Source of the DNA: Chloroflexota bacterium
GTDB taxonomy: Bacteria > Chloroflexota > Anaerolineae > Anaerolineales > Anaerolineaceae
Direction of reading: 5' to 3'
Length of the DNA stretch: 22,674 nt
Assembly (NCBI GenBank): GCA_029777225.1
Contig: JAKOSR010000038.1
Location: 1-22,674, forward strand
Part shown: positions 7,947-15,581 of the stretch, piece by piece
Layout of the letters: each line of letters starts with the position of its first letter
Position numbering within the stretch: the first letter of the stretch is position 1
The notes under the pieces: generated by a model
What the model was told of the DNA's origin: nothing
What the model saw: the letters and a program-made list of their open reading frames with translations, nothing else
The model's database searches: none
Program-made: the position numbers and the translations under genes

Positions 7947-8000
7947 TCCAGAACTTCTCCCTTACGTGTTCATTTGGAGACACGAGTCCCTTGATGGGGT

Positions 8001-8006
8001 TATAAT
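8001..8006 (+). promoter_or_regulatory. -10 box for the glycosyltransferase gene
   Basis: Perfect TATAAT 31 bases before the ATG at 8038. It leaves room for a leader that carries GGGAGG at 8024-8029. No clear -35 at standard spacing. Confidence 0.5.
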
Positions 8007-8037
8007 CGCCAAAACAGACCTTTGGGAGGGCTCAGAC

Positions 8038-9234
8038 ATGAGAATTGGCGTTCCCGCCTATCGCTTTGACTACTATACCAACCTGAGAACCATTGTGAAT
8101 AAGCTCCCTGATGTGGCGTACGTCCCGGTCAGGGATTTATACGGCTTTTTGCGGGGCGCCGCGTTGCGAGTCAATCGGGTTGTTGGCAAGCCCCTCATCC
8201 CAACCTTCAATTTGAATAACCAGTTTGAGGATTTTGACCTGAACAAGGTGGACCTGCTCCATTTCTCCAATGGGATAAGCTATGGCAAGATCCCCTGGAT
8301 CTCTTCCTTTGAAACCATCCTTCCCCGTTTCGAAAACCTCGTCACACGCCACCAGGGGAGCCAGGCCCAGCCGCTGGTTTTGGACAATCTCTCCAAACGA
8401 GGCCTGGAAGCCTTGTGTGGCAGTGCCTGCAAGCAAATTATTGCCTGGTCCAGGTGCGCCGCCAACATCCAAAAAAACCTACTAAACAATCTCCCTCCCA
8501 TCTATACCCAGCCCATCCTGGAAAAAATGGTGGTCCTGGCTCCGCCCCAGGAGGTAATTCGTGCCTTACCCCAGGAGCGGCAATATTCAACCGCTAATCC
8601 GATTCGTTTCCTGATGGTTGGCGCGGCATTCTTCCGTAAAGGCGGGCGCGAGACCTTTGAGGTGTTCGAGAAGCTGGCAGCCGAAGGTTTGCCAATCCAT
8701 CTCATCCTGGTTTCCTCCTTGCGGTTGGAACCTTACGCGGCCCAGGAGACCGAGGCCGATGTGGCCTGGGCAAAAGGCATCATTGCTTCCCAGCCCGCCT
8801 GGCTTGAATACTATGAGGATCTTCCCAACGCGCAGGTTTTGGCGCTGGCAGATAGCGCTGACGTGGGCCTCTTGCCCACCTGGGCCGATACCTATGGCCT
8901 GTCAGTCATTGAAATGCAGGCTGGCGCTTGCCCCGTCATCACCACGGATATCCGTGCTATTCCAGAAATGAACGACCCCAGGGTCGGTTGGATGATAAAT
9001 GTGCCCAAAAATGCCCTGGGCGAAGCGCTCTACACCACGCCGGAAGAGCGCGAAAACCTCCACGCAGCCATCCTTGGCGGGCTTGAACAGACCATTCGCG
9101 AGATTGTTGCCAACCCTGCCGTCATCGCCATCAAAGGCGAGGCTGCGGCCGAAAAGATAAAGCTGGAACATTCCCCTGAAAATTACGCTGAAGCCTTGCG
9201 CCAAATCTACCAAAAGGCCCTCAGCGCGCGTTAA
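8038..9234 (+). CDS. Glycosyltransferase, GT4-like
   Basis: Predicted GT-B-fold glycosyltransferase of 398 residues that transfers a sugar from an activated donor to an unknown acceptor. The C-terminal half has IRFLMVGAAFFRKGGRE, the start of a group 1 (GT4) domain, and ADVGLLPTWADTYGLSVIEMQ with E292 in the donor-binding region. ACPVITTDIRAIPEM follows. The frame is open further upstream to 7897, but the GGGAGG at 8024-8029 and a TATAAT at 8001 mark the ATG at 8038 as the start, where recognisable sequence also begins. No other cell-wall or polysaccharide genes are adjacent, so its product cannot be inferred from context. No membrane segments are evident. Confidence 0.85.
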   Translation: MRIGVPAYRFDYYTNLRTIVNKLPDVAYVPVRDLYGFLRGAALRVNRVVGKPLIPTFNLNNQFEDFDLNKVDLLHFSNGISYGKIPWISSFETILPRFENLVTRHQGSQAQPLVLDNLSKRGLEALCGSACKQIIAWSRCAANIQKNLLNNLPPIYTQPILEKMVVLAPPQEVIRALPQERQYSTANPIRFLMVGAAFFRKGGRETFEVFEKLAAEGLPIHLILVSSLRLEPYAAQETEADVAWAKGIIASQPAWLEYYEDLPNAQVLALADSADVGLLPTWADTYGLSVIEMQAGACPVITTDIRAIPEMNDPRVGWMINVPKNALGEALYTTPEERENLHAAILGGLEQTIREIVANPAVIAIKGEAAAEKIKLEHSPENYAEALRQIYQKALSAR

Positions 9235-9329
9235 CCCGGGCTGCCACGCCCTCTTTTCCTGCGTGAGCGATGCCGTCTGGCTGTCCAAAACCTGCACACC
9301 CCCATCGGGAAATCATTGCTGAGGGCGAG

Positions 9330-9335
9330 TATAAT
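9330..9335 (+). promoter_or_regulatory. -10 box for the aldolase-flavodiiron operon
   Basis: TATAAT 38 bases before the aldolase ATG, with AAGGAG at 9363-9368 as ribosome-binding site. No -35 hexamer is clear at 16-18 bases upstream. Confidence 0.5.
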
Positions 9336-9373
9336 ATTCCGTAGATTAACCTATCGAATTCCAAGGAGCTGCC

Positions 9374-10324
9374 ATGATAGTCACAACCAAGAAATTATTT
9401 GAGCACGCATACGGCAAGTACGCCATTGGCGCATACAACGTTAACAACCTGGAGCAGATTGTCGGTTTGTTCCGGGGTAACATCGATTCCCAGGCCCCCT
9501 TTATTATCCAACTGAGCAAAGGGGCGCGCTCTTACACGAACAAAGCCTTCCTCGAGGGTCTCATCCGCGCGGCTGACCAGGTCTATCCCGAAGCGATTTT
9601 CGCGGTGCATCTGGACCATGGCGACGAAGCGACCTGTTACGACTGCATCGACTCCAATTTCTACAGCTCGGTCATGATTGACGCTAGCAGCCAGCCCTAC
9701 GAAGAAAACATTGCCATCACCCGCCGCGTGGTCGAAGCCGCGCATGCCAAGGGCATCGTGGTCGAAGCCGAACTCGGCATGCTCGGTGGTGTTGAGGAGC
9801 ACGTCAAGGTGGACGAAGCCAACGCCAAGCTGACCGACCCCGCCCAGGCGCGCGATTTCGTCGAACGCAGCGGTTGTGATTCGTTGGCCGTGGCCATAGG
9901 CACCAGCCATGGCGCCTTCAAGTTCAGCGGCACTCAGAGCCTGCACTTCGACGTCCTTTCACAGATACAGCAGAAGCTGCCTGGCTTCCCGTTGGTGATG
10001 CATGGCTCCAGCTCGGTTCCCCAGGAAGAAGTCGCCCGCATCAACGCGGCCGGCGGCAAGCTCGGCGGTGCCAAGGGCGTGGATGCCAGCCAGTTCCGCC
10101 AGGCTGCCCAGCTGGGCGTAACCAAGATTAACATCGATACCGACGGTCGCCTCGTCTGGACCCGTGTACACCGCGAGTTCTTCCTTGAGCACCCCGAGAA
10201 GTTCGACCTGCGCGACCCAGGCAAGATTTACATGTCCGAATATGCCAAGTTCATCGCCGCCAAGAATGATTATCTCGGCAGCATTGGCCAGTTGCCCGAC
10301 GTTCGCAAGTTCCTGGAAGCCTAA
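9374..10324 (+). CDS. fba: Class II fructose-bisphosphate aldolase
   Basis: Zn-dependent aldolase that interconverts fructose-1,6-bisphosphate with DHAP and glyceraldehyde-3-phosphate; cytosolic, glycolysis and gluconeogenesis. The protein has 316 residues. HLDHG at 79-83 supplies catalytic D81 and Zn ligand H82. VVEAELGMLGG carries the conserved Glu. GTSHGAFKF and LVMHGSSS provide the other Zn histidines, and NIDTDGR near the C-terminus binds phosphate. The start is set by AAGGAG six bases ahead. The flavodiiron protein gene starts six bases after its stop, so the two are very likely one transcript. Related tagatose-bisphosphate aldolases share these motifs, but no tagatose or galactitol genes are nearby, so fructose-bisphosphate is the better guess. 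Confidence 0.93.
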   Translation: MIVTTKKLFEHAYGKYAIGAYNVNNLEQIVGLFRGNIDSQAPFIIQLSKGARSYTNKAFLEGLIRAADQVYPEAIFAVHLDHGDEATCYDCIDSNFYSSVMIDASSQPYEENIAITRRVVEAAHAKGIVVEAELGMLGGVEEHVKVDEANAKLTDPAQARDFVERSGCDSLAVAIGTSHGAFKFSGTQSLHFDVLSQIQQKLPGFPLVMHGSSSVPQEEVARINAAGGKLGGAKGVDASQFRQAAQLGVTKINIDTDGRLVWTRVHREFFLEHPEKFDLRDPGKIYMSEYAKFIAAKNDYLGSIGQLPDVRKFLEA

Positions 10325-10330
10325 TCAGAC

Positions 10331-11530
10331 ATGCTACCGATTGAAATTCGTCCGGATATTTTCTGGGTCGGTGTGAACGACCGGTCCACGGGTCTCTTTG
10401 AAGGCCTGTGGCCGATTGATAACTGCGGCATTTCCTATAATGCCTACCTCATCCGCGATGAGAAATCCGCGCTAATTGACCTTTCCAAGGAAGCCTTCAC
10501 CGATGATTTCATCCGCCAGGTTTCCGCCCTGGTTGACCTTTCTGAGTTGGATTACGTCATCATTAACCACATGGAACCCGACCACTCCGGGGCGCTTACC
10601 CGGCTGCGCGAGCTGGCCCCCAAAGCCAAGTTCTTAGGGATGGCCAAAGCCATTGCCATGATGAAGGATTTCTATGACGTGACCGAAAACGTGGAGGTCG
10701 TCAAGCACGACCAGACTCTTAGCCTGGGCAGGCACACGCTGCGCTTCCTGTTCACCCCCCTGGTGCATTGGCCTGAAACGATGATGACCTACGTTGAGGA
10801 AGACCAGATTCTCTTCTCCTGTGATGCGTTTGGGGCCTATGGCGCGCTCGATGGCGCGATTTTCGACGACGAACATCGAGATTTGTTGGGCGCGGAACAG
10901 GATGCCCTGCGCTATTACACCAATATCGTCGCCGCTTATAGCAAAAATGTGCTTCAGGCCATCGACAAGGTCAGCGCGCATCCTATCGCGATCGTCGCGC
11001 CTTCCCACGGCCTGGTCTGGCGCAAGGACCCTGACCGGATTATCAAGCTCTACCAACAGTGGGCCAAATACGCCACCGAGCCGGCGGAACCCGGTGTCAC
11101 TGTGCTCTACGGCACCATGTATCGCAACACGGAACGGGCCATGAATTACGCGCTGCAGTCCATCCACGCGGCTGGCGTCCCGCTGGAAGTCTTCAATGTC
11201 TCAGTCGAAGACCCCAGCTACATCCTGCCCTCGCTTTGGACCAAACGCGGCCTGCTTGTCGCCTGCCCAACCTACGAGCGGGCCATGTTCCCGGCCATGG
11301 TACACGCGCTCAGCATAGCGGAAATCAAAGGCGTCAAAAACAAGCTCGCGGCCTACATGGGCAGTTGGGCCTGGTCAGGTGGTGCCAAGGCTGTCTTCGA
11401 TGGCTTCGTCGAACGCCTCAATTGGCAGCCGGTGGGCTCCGTCGAATTCAATGGTTCCGCCAAGGAAACCGATATCCAATCTGTTCAACAGATGGCTCAA
11501 CAGCTGGCTGAGGCCTGCATGCAGGGATAG
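10331..11530 (+). CDS. FprA-type flavodiiron protein (O2/NO reductase)
   Basis: Cytosolic A-type flavoprotein that reduces oxygen to water or NO to N2O, protecting anaerobic or microaerophilic cells. The protein has 399 residues: a metallo-beta-lactamase-like diiron domain to about 250 and a flavodoxin domain after that. All diiron ligands are visible: H80, E82, D84 and H85 (HMEPDH), H146 (VHWPE), D165 (SCDAFG) and H226 (PSHGLVW). FMN binding starts at TVLYGTMYRNTERA near 257. There is no C-terminal rubredoxin or flavin-reductase fusion, so electrons must come from a separate rubredoxin or similar. It starts six bases after the aldolase stop with little ribosome-binding sequence, which suggests translational coupling. 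A terminator follows. Confidence 0.95.
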   Translation: MLPIEIRPDIFWVGVNDRSTGLFEGLWPIDNCGISYNAYLIRDEKSALIDLSKEAFTDDFIRQVSALVDLSELDYVIINHMEPDHSGALTRLRELAPKAKFLGMAKAIAMMKDFYDVTENVEVVKHDQTLSLGRHTLRFLFTPLVHWPETMMTYVEEDQILFSCDAFGAYGALDGAIFDDEHRDLLGAEQDALRYYTNIVAAYSKNVLQAIDKVSAHPIAIVAPSHGLVWRKDPDRIIKLYQQWAKYATEPAEPGVTVLYGTMYRNTERAMNYALQSIHAAGVPLEVFNVSVEDPSYILPSLWTKRGLLVACPTYERAMFPAMVHALSIAEIKGVKNKLAAYMGSWAWSGGAKAVFDGFVERLNWQPVGSVEFNGSAKETDIQSVQQMAQQLAEACMQG

Positions 11531-11548
11531 GTGTTCTCCATCCATTAC

Positions 11549-11581
11549 AGCCCTGTATGCATTGGCATGCAGGGCTTTTTT
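11549..11581 (+). terminator. Intrinsic terminator after the flavodiiron gene
   Basis: A 12-bp stem (11549-11560 with 11565-11576, one G-T pair), a 4-base ATTG loop and then a run of six T from 11576 to 11581. It closes the aldolase-flavodiiron operon. Confidence 0.9.
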
Positions 11582-11623
11582 GTTGTTCAACGAAGGAAAG
11601 TGCGCGAGGCGCGCAAGCCAGAA

Positions 11624-11632
11624 TGGTATAAT
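11624..11632 (+). promoter_or_regulatory. Extended -10 promoter for glnS
   Basis: TGGTATAAT is a perfect extended -10 element (TGn plus TATAAT at 11627-11632). No -35 is needed for this class. GAGGAG at 11648-11653 precedes the ATG at 11662. Confidence 0.65.
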
Positions 11633-11661
11633 TTTCATTTCACGAGTGAGGAGCAGGTAAA

Positions 11662-13341
11662 ATGAGCGAAGAAACACCCACCAAAACCAATTTCATCAAG
11701 CTGATTATTGATGAACATAATCGTACCGGCCGTTTTGGTGGCCGGGTGCACACCCGTTTTCCACCCGAACCAAACGGCTATCTTCACATTGGCCACGCCA
11801 AGGCATTGTGCATTGATTTTGGCATCGCCGAAGAGTATGGCGGCTTCACCAACCTGCGCTACGACGATACCAACCCGGTCAAGGAAGATACCGAATACGT
11901 GGACGCCATCAAGGAGGATATCCACTGGCTGGGTTTCGACTGGGGCGACCGCGAATATTACGCCTCTGACTATTTTGAGCCGCTCTACGAAATGGCGCTC
12001 ACCCTGATTAAGCAGGGGAAGGCCTATGTGGACGAGCTCTCCCCGGAAGAGATGCGCGAGTATCGTGGCACGTTGACTGAACCAGGCAAAAACAGCCCCT
12101 GGCGCGAGCGTTCCATCGAAGAAAATCTTGATTTGTTCACCCGCATGCGAGCCGGGGAATTCCCGGATGGCAGCAAGACCCTGCGCGCCAAGATAGACAT
12201 GGCCTCGCCCAATTTGAACATGCGCGACCCCGTAATGTACCGCATCCTGCATGCCACACACCACCGTACCGGTGACAAATGGTGCATCTACCCCATGTAC
12301 GACTTTGCGCATGGCCAGTCCGACTCCATCGAGGGCATCACCCATTCCATGTGTTCGTTGGAATACGAAAACCATCGCCCCCTGTACGACTGGTTCCTGG
12401 ACCAGCTCGGCATTTTCCATCCGCAGCAGATTGAATTCGCTCGCCTCAACCTGACCCACACGGTCATGAGCAAACGCAAGTTGCGCCGCCTGGTGGAGGA
12501 AGGCTACGTGGATGGCTGGACCGATCCGCGCATGCCCACACTCTCCGCCATGCGCCGGCGCGGATTTCCCGCCAGCGCGGTGCGTAAATTCATCGATGTG
12601 GTCGGCGTGGCTAAAAATGACAGTTTCGCCGACGTGGAGCTGCTGGAGCACATTGTCCGCGATGAACTCAACCAGGTGGCCAAACGCCGCATGGCCGTGC
12701 TCAAGCCACTCAAGGTCGTCCTGGATAATTACCCACAGGGCCAGGTCGAAACCTTCGAGATTTCAGATTTCCCGCAGGACCCCGAATGCCAGACCTCGCG
12801 CCAGGTGCCGTTCAGCCGCGAACTTTTCATCGAGCAGGACGACTTCATGGAGCAGCCCATCCCCAAGTACTTCCGCCTCGCTCCCGGGCAGGAAGTGCGC
12901 CTGATGAACGCCTACTACATCACCGCCACCAGCGTTGAAAAAGACGCGGAAGGCAACGTCACCCTTGTCCATTGCGTCTACGATCCCGAAACCCGGGGTG
13001 GAATGTCCCCTGATGGACGCAAAGTAAAGGGCACCATCCATTGGGCCTCGGCACCGCATGCCATCGCGGCTGAAGTGCGTCTCTACGACCAGCTCTTCGA
13101 GGATAAACAGCCCGAGGATTTGCCCGAGGGAGAATCTTTCCTCGACCATGTCAACAAGGAATCCTTGCAGGTAGTGAAGGCCTTCCTTGAACCGGACCTG
13201 GCCACCGCGCTCTCTGGGCAGAGCTTCCAGTTCGTCCGCAACGGTTACTTCACGCCGGATAACAAGGACAGCGTCCCTGGCAGCCTGGTTTTCAACCGCA
13301 CCATTTCGTTGGTTGATACCTGGGCAAAGATGCAAAAGTAG
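11662..13341 (+). CDS. glnS: Glutaminyl-tRNA synthetase
   Basis: Charges tRNA-Gln with glutamine using ATP; class I synthetase. The protein has 559 residues, close to the E. coli enzyme. FPPEPNGYLHIGHAKA near 33-47 contains the HIGH motif in the form specific to GlnRS rather than GluRS. The KMSKS equivalent is MSKRK at 269-273. The two-barrel anticodon-binding region occupies the C-terminal part, with VRLMNAYYI and IHWASAPHA typical of the family. The GAGGAG at 11648-11653 fixes the start. It has its own extended -10 promoter. Possession of glnS implies direct glutaminylation rather than sole reliance on the GatCAB amidotransferase route; whether GatCAB also exists cannot be seen here. Confidence 0.97.
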   Translation: MSEETPTKTNFIKLIIDEHNRTGRFGGRVHTRFPPEPNGYLHIGHAKALCIDFGIAEEYGGFTNLRYDDTNPVKEDTEYVDAIKEDIHWLGFDWGDREYYASDYFEPLYEMALTLIKQGKAYVDELSPEEMREYRGTLTEPGKNSPWRERSIEENLDLFTRMRAGEFPDGSKTLRAKIDMASPNLNMRDPVMYRILHATHHRTGDKWCIYPMYDFAHGQSDSIEGITHSMCSLEYENHRPLYDWFLDQLGIFHPQQIEFARLNLTHTVMSKRKLRRLVEEGYVDGWTDPRMPTLSAMRRRGFPASAVRKFIDVVGVAKNDSFADVELLEHIVRDELNQVAKRRMAVLKPLKVVLDNYPQGQVETFEISDFPQDPECQTSRQVPFSRELFIEQDDFMEQPIPKYFRLAPGQEVRLMNAYYITATSVEKDAEGNVTLVHCVYDPETRGGMSPDGRKVKGTIHWASAPHAIAAEVRLYDQLFEDKQPEDLPEGESFLDHVNKESLQVVKAFLEPDLATALSGQSFQFVRNGYFTPDNKDSVPGSLVFNRTISLVDTWAKMQK

Positions 13342-13351
13342 GTAAAAAAAG

Positions 13352-13381
13352 CAGCCACCCGAAGGAAACTTAGGGTGGCTG
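13352..13381. terminator. Hairpin after glnS
   Basis: Nine-base-pair perfect stem CAGCCACCC / GGGTGGCTG with a 12-base loop, starting 10 bases after the glnS stop. The run of seven A lies on its left side, so the U-tract of a canonical terminator would be on minus-strand transcripts; on the plus strand no T-run follows. It may still end or stabilise the glnS mRNA. Confidence 0.5.
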
Positions 13382-13403
13382 TGGTAAGATTAATGCCCTT
13401 AAC

Positions 13404-13475
13404 GGGCCCGTAGCTCAATGGCGGAGCAGGCGGCTCATAACCGCTTGGTTGAAGGTTCGAATCCTTCCGGGCCCA
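13404..13475 (+). tRNA. tRNA with CAT anticodon (probably tRNA-Ile2, else elongator tRNA-Met)
   Basis: A complete cloverleaf of 72 bases. The acceptor stem is GGGCCCG/CGGGCCC, the D stem GCTC/GAGC, the anticodon stem 13429-13433 with 13441-13445 closed by a G-T pair, and the loop CTCATAA with anticodon CAT at 13436-13438. The T stem is GAAGG/CCTTC with loop TTCGAAT and the discriminator base is A. CCA is not encoded. The first acceptor pair is G-C, so it is not an initiator. The anticodon arm and variable region (AGGCGGCTCATAACCGCTT then GGT) closely follow bacterial tRNA-Ile2, whose C34 is changed to lysidine by TilS to read AUA. I favour Ile2, but elongator Met is not excluded. Confidence 0.93.
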
Positions 13476-14051
13476 TTTTCCATTTACCCGCGAAATATGG
13501 GCCGCTCTCCGACCCCCTGCCATCAGCATCCCGTATCGTCATCTTTCACATCATTTCCACCCTCCCCTTGCTCCCAAACCAAATTCTCTCCGCCACCTTC
13601 TTGAAGGACGGACAAAGATATCAGGCAAAGCCTGGGACCGATTACTTGTAGTGGAAGTGGTTCTATCTCGCTCTTACCGGTCTACAGGCCGCGCGAGAAA
13701 CTTGACCGCAGGTCTCCGATTGTAGATTCTCTGAGCTAGAAAGTGCGTTCCACCTCTTAACATTACAAAACCGCACCTGATTGCCCGTCTGCAGAATATC
13801 CCTCGAAGTGTTGTCTGGGTCGAAATTTCCAGCCTTCTGCTTGGATGGTGCCTGCCCAGAATGCCAGCGGCTCATTTTCAGTTCACTCATCCTTCCCACT
13901 TACCACCCCTTCCTATCCACCAACTTTGTTAACACACCCAACTTGTGTAAGGATTGCTGTTTTCCTGCCCGCGCAGCCGTGATATATTGTTTTTGTTGCA
14001 ACTGCTCCAACCAAGGCATTTGCAACGATAACAAAATCAGGAAAAGGTGTC
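13476..14051. other. Gene-poor intergenic stretch
   Basis: About 575 bases between the tRNA and msrA. Frames on both strands are short, without recognisable protein similarity. A minus-strand frame of about 75 codons (to 13663) has no domain I know. A TATATT at 13983-13988 may be the -10 for msrA. No copy of the tRNA 3' end, inverted repeats of an insertion sequence or repeat array is seen. Confidence 0.5.
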
Positions 14052-14534
14052 ATGCATAAAAAGGTCTTATTAGCAGGTGGTTGTTTTTGGGGTATAGAAG
14101 CGCGTTTCCAGGCAATTCCGGGTGTTATCAGCACCCAGGTCGGTTATTGCGGCGGAAACATGGAAAACCCCACTTATCAAGATGTCTGCAAGGAAATTAC
14201 AGGCCACGTGGAAACCGTGGAAGTAACCTACGACGACGCGGTCGTTTCCCTCAAGCAATTGCTGGAAGCCTTCTTCCAATTTCATGATCCCACTGACGCC
14301 GCCTACCCTGGCCTCGACTACGCATCGCAATACCGCTCGATGATTTTCTACGAATCCGACGATGAGCGCGACATCGCCGAAGAGGTCATCGCCTTCCTGG
14401 ATATTTCCGGCCTTTACGACCGGCCCATCGTCACCCGCGTCATCCCCGCCTGCACTTTTTTCCCCGCCGAGGAATACCATCAGCACTACTACGAGAAGCA
14501 CGGCCTGAGCGTTTTCCCCTCCGACGAGGAATAA
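14052..14534 (+). CDS. msrA: Peptide methionine sulfoxide reductase A
   Basis: Reduces the S-epimer of methionine sulfoxide in proteins and free methionine, repairing oxidative damage; cytosolic. The protein has 160 residues. The active-site motif is GGCFWG at 9-14 with catalytic C11. TGHVETVEVTYD, FFQFHDPT and QYRSMIFY are the further family blocks. Only one resolving-type cysteine is obvious late in the protein (PACTFFPAEEYHQ). An AAGG a few bases upstream precedes the ATG at 14052. It stands alone with no msrB beside it. A perfect 18-bp palindrome begins within its stop codon. It is one of two oxidative-defence genes in the window, the other being the flavodiiron protein. Confidence 0.95.
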   Translation: MHKKVLLAGGCFWGIEARFQAIPGVISTQVGYCGGNMENPTYQDVCKEITGHVETVEVTYDDAVVSLKQLLEAFFQFHDPTDAAYPGLDYASQYRSMIFYESDDERDIAEEVIAFLDISGLYDRPIVTRVIPACTFFPAEEYHQHYYEKHGLSVFPSDEE

Positions 14535-14550
14535 ATTTTGGCCAAAATTT
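14533..14550. promoter_or_regulatory. 18-bp perfect palindrome upstream of the NYN gene
   Basis: AAATTTTGG followed directly by CCAAAATTT, starting in the msrA stop codon. Its right end lies where the -35 region of the NYN-gene promoter would be (17 bases before the TATAAT at 14568). It could be a repressor operator or a compact 3' hairpin for msrA; no T-run follows, which favours the operator reading. Confidence 0.4.
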
Positions 14551-14567
14551 TATTGGGGGGTTAAGGG

Positions 14568-14573
14568 TATAAT
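14568..14573 (+). promoter_or_regulatory. -10 box of a leaderless promoter for the NYN-domain gene
   Basis: TATAAT six bases before the ATG at 14580. The expected transcription start is the start codon itself. There is no ribosome-binding site. Confidence 0.6.
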
Positions 14574-14579
14574 TTGGGT

Positions 14580-15341
14580 ATGACTAATGAAGCAATTACA
14601 AATGGCAATAAAGAAAAACGTATCGCCATCCTGATTGATGGCGATAATGCTCAATCCAGCCTGATTGAGCAAATCGTGGTGGAGGCCGGCCGCTTTGGCA
14701 ATGGCACCATCCGGCGCATTTACGGGGACTGGACCACCTCCAATATGAAATCCTGGAAAGATACGCTCAACTCGTACGCCTTCCAGCCCATGCAGCAATT
14801 CCGCTACACCATTGGCAAAAACGCCACCGATTCCGCGATGATTATCGACGCGATGGACATCCTCCACAAGGAACAGGTGGACGCCTTCTGCCTGGTCTCC
14901 AGCGATAGCGACTACACCCGCCTGGCCACCCGCATCCGCGAAAGCGGCAAGCAGGTGGTTGGCATCGGCCGAAAACTCACCCCGCGCGCTTTCGTCTCCG
15001 CCTGCGATGTTTTCATCTACACCGAAAACCTGGAAGAACGTGAAAAACAAAAAAAGAAGGTCGCCGCCAAGCAGCAGGAACAGGTCAAGCTCACCCCCAG
15101 CGAGGTGGACTTGATTGATAATATTGAGCAGGCAATCGAGATGGTGGGCACTGATGATGAGGGCTGGGTCAGCCTTTCCGAGGTGGGTACTGCCCTCCGC
15201 CGGATTGACCCCGGCTTTGACCCCCGCACCTACGGTTCCAAGCAGCTCGCTCAGTTGGTGCGCGCCAAGAAACCTTTCTTTGACCTGAAAAAACCCACCG
15301 GCAAATCCATCATCCTCATCCGCTCCAAGGAAGAGGACTAA
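14580..15341 (+). CDS. NYN-domain (LabA/DUF88) protein with C-terminal OST-HTH domain
   Basis: Predicted RNA-binding or RNA-cleaving protein of 253 residues. The N-terminal NYN/PIN-like domain runs from about 14 to 150, with IAILIDGDNA (D20, D22), KNATDSAMIIDAMD and LVSSDSDYTRLATRIRESG giving the acidic catalytic set. A charged linker EEREKQKKKVAAKQQEQ separates it from a C-terminal OST-HTH/LOTUS-type domain (about 165-250: GWVSLSEVG...FDPRTYGSKQLAQLV...FFDL). The fold combination is known in bacteria, but its targets are mostly not. The ATG at 14580 is chosen over a TTG at 14574 because the -10 box ends at 14573. A terminator follows at 15377. It is not co-transcribed with msrA if the promoter call is right. 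Confidence 0.88.
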   Translation: MTNEAITNGNKEKRIAILIDGDNAQSSLIEQIVVEAGRFGNGTIRRIYGDWTTSNMKSWKDTLNSYAFQPMQQFRYTIGKNATDSAMIIDAMDILHKEQVDAFCLVSSDSDYTRLATRIRESGKQVVGIGRKLTPRAFVSACDVFIYTENLEEREKQKKKVAAKQQEQVKLTPSEVDLIDNIEQAIEMVGTDDEGWVSLSEVGTALRRIDPGFDPRTYGSKQLAQLVRAKKPFFDLKKPTGKSIILIRSKEED

Positions 15342-15376
15342 CGTTCTTCCCTTTCTCAACCCTCTCCATTCAACCC

Positions 15377-15400
15377 AGCACCCGTTCCGCGGGTGCTTTT
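15377..15400 (+). terminator. Intrinsic terminator after the NYN-domain gene
   Basis: Eight-base-pair perfect stem AGCACCCG / CGGGTGCT with a five-base loop, followed by TTTT. Confidence 0.8.
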
Positions 15401-15575
15401 CCTATGGAGTGGAGCCAGGCTGCTGGGTTTCCAACGCTTTGTTTACCGGGCCAACAGTGCCAAAGCCTCTCTCTTTACCATTTAGGTTCAAAGCACTTGA
15501 TACTCTCCCAGCACCCGAGCCTTGCGCGTAGCTTAACAATCAATAATACAGGCCCACCACTCCCGCGCCATCCGA

Positions 15576-15581
15576 TATAAT
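15576..15581 (+). promoter_or_regulatory. -10 box for the PfkB kinase gene
   Basis: TATAAT inside the string GATATAATGTGACC, which is identical to the one at 2077-2090. The start codons that follow are GTG at 15593 and ATG at 15602, 15614 or 15617. The stretch from 15401 to here shows nothing else. Confidence 0.5.

Noticed and set aside
7897..8037. N-terminal extension of the glycosyltransferase
   Set aside because: It would start inside the divergent SDR gene; the TATAAT at 8001 and GGGAGG at 8024 mark the start at 8038.
9238..9257. GGGC-TGCCAC-GCCC followed by TCTTTT after the glycosyltransferase
   Set aside because: A 4-bp stem is too short to call a terminator with confidence.
11635..12651. 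Minus-strand open frame of 338 codons opposite glnS
   Set aside because: Antisense to an intact GlnRS, no recognisable domain; a shadow.
13663..13899. Minus-strand frame of about 75 codons in the gene-poor stretch
   Set aside because: No recognisable family, poorly spaced ribosome-binding sequence and no promoter; kept only as part of the intergenic description.
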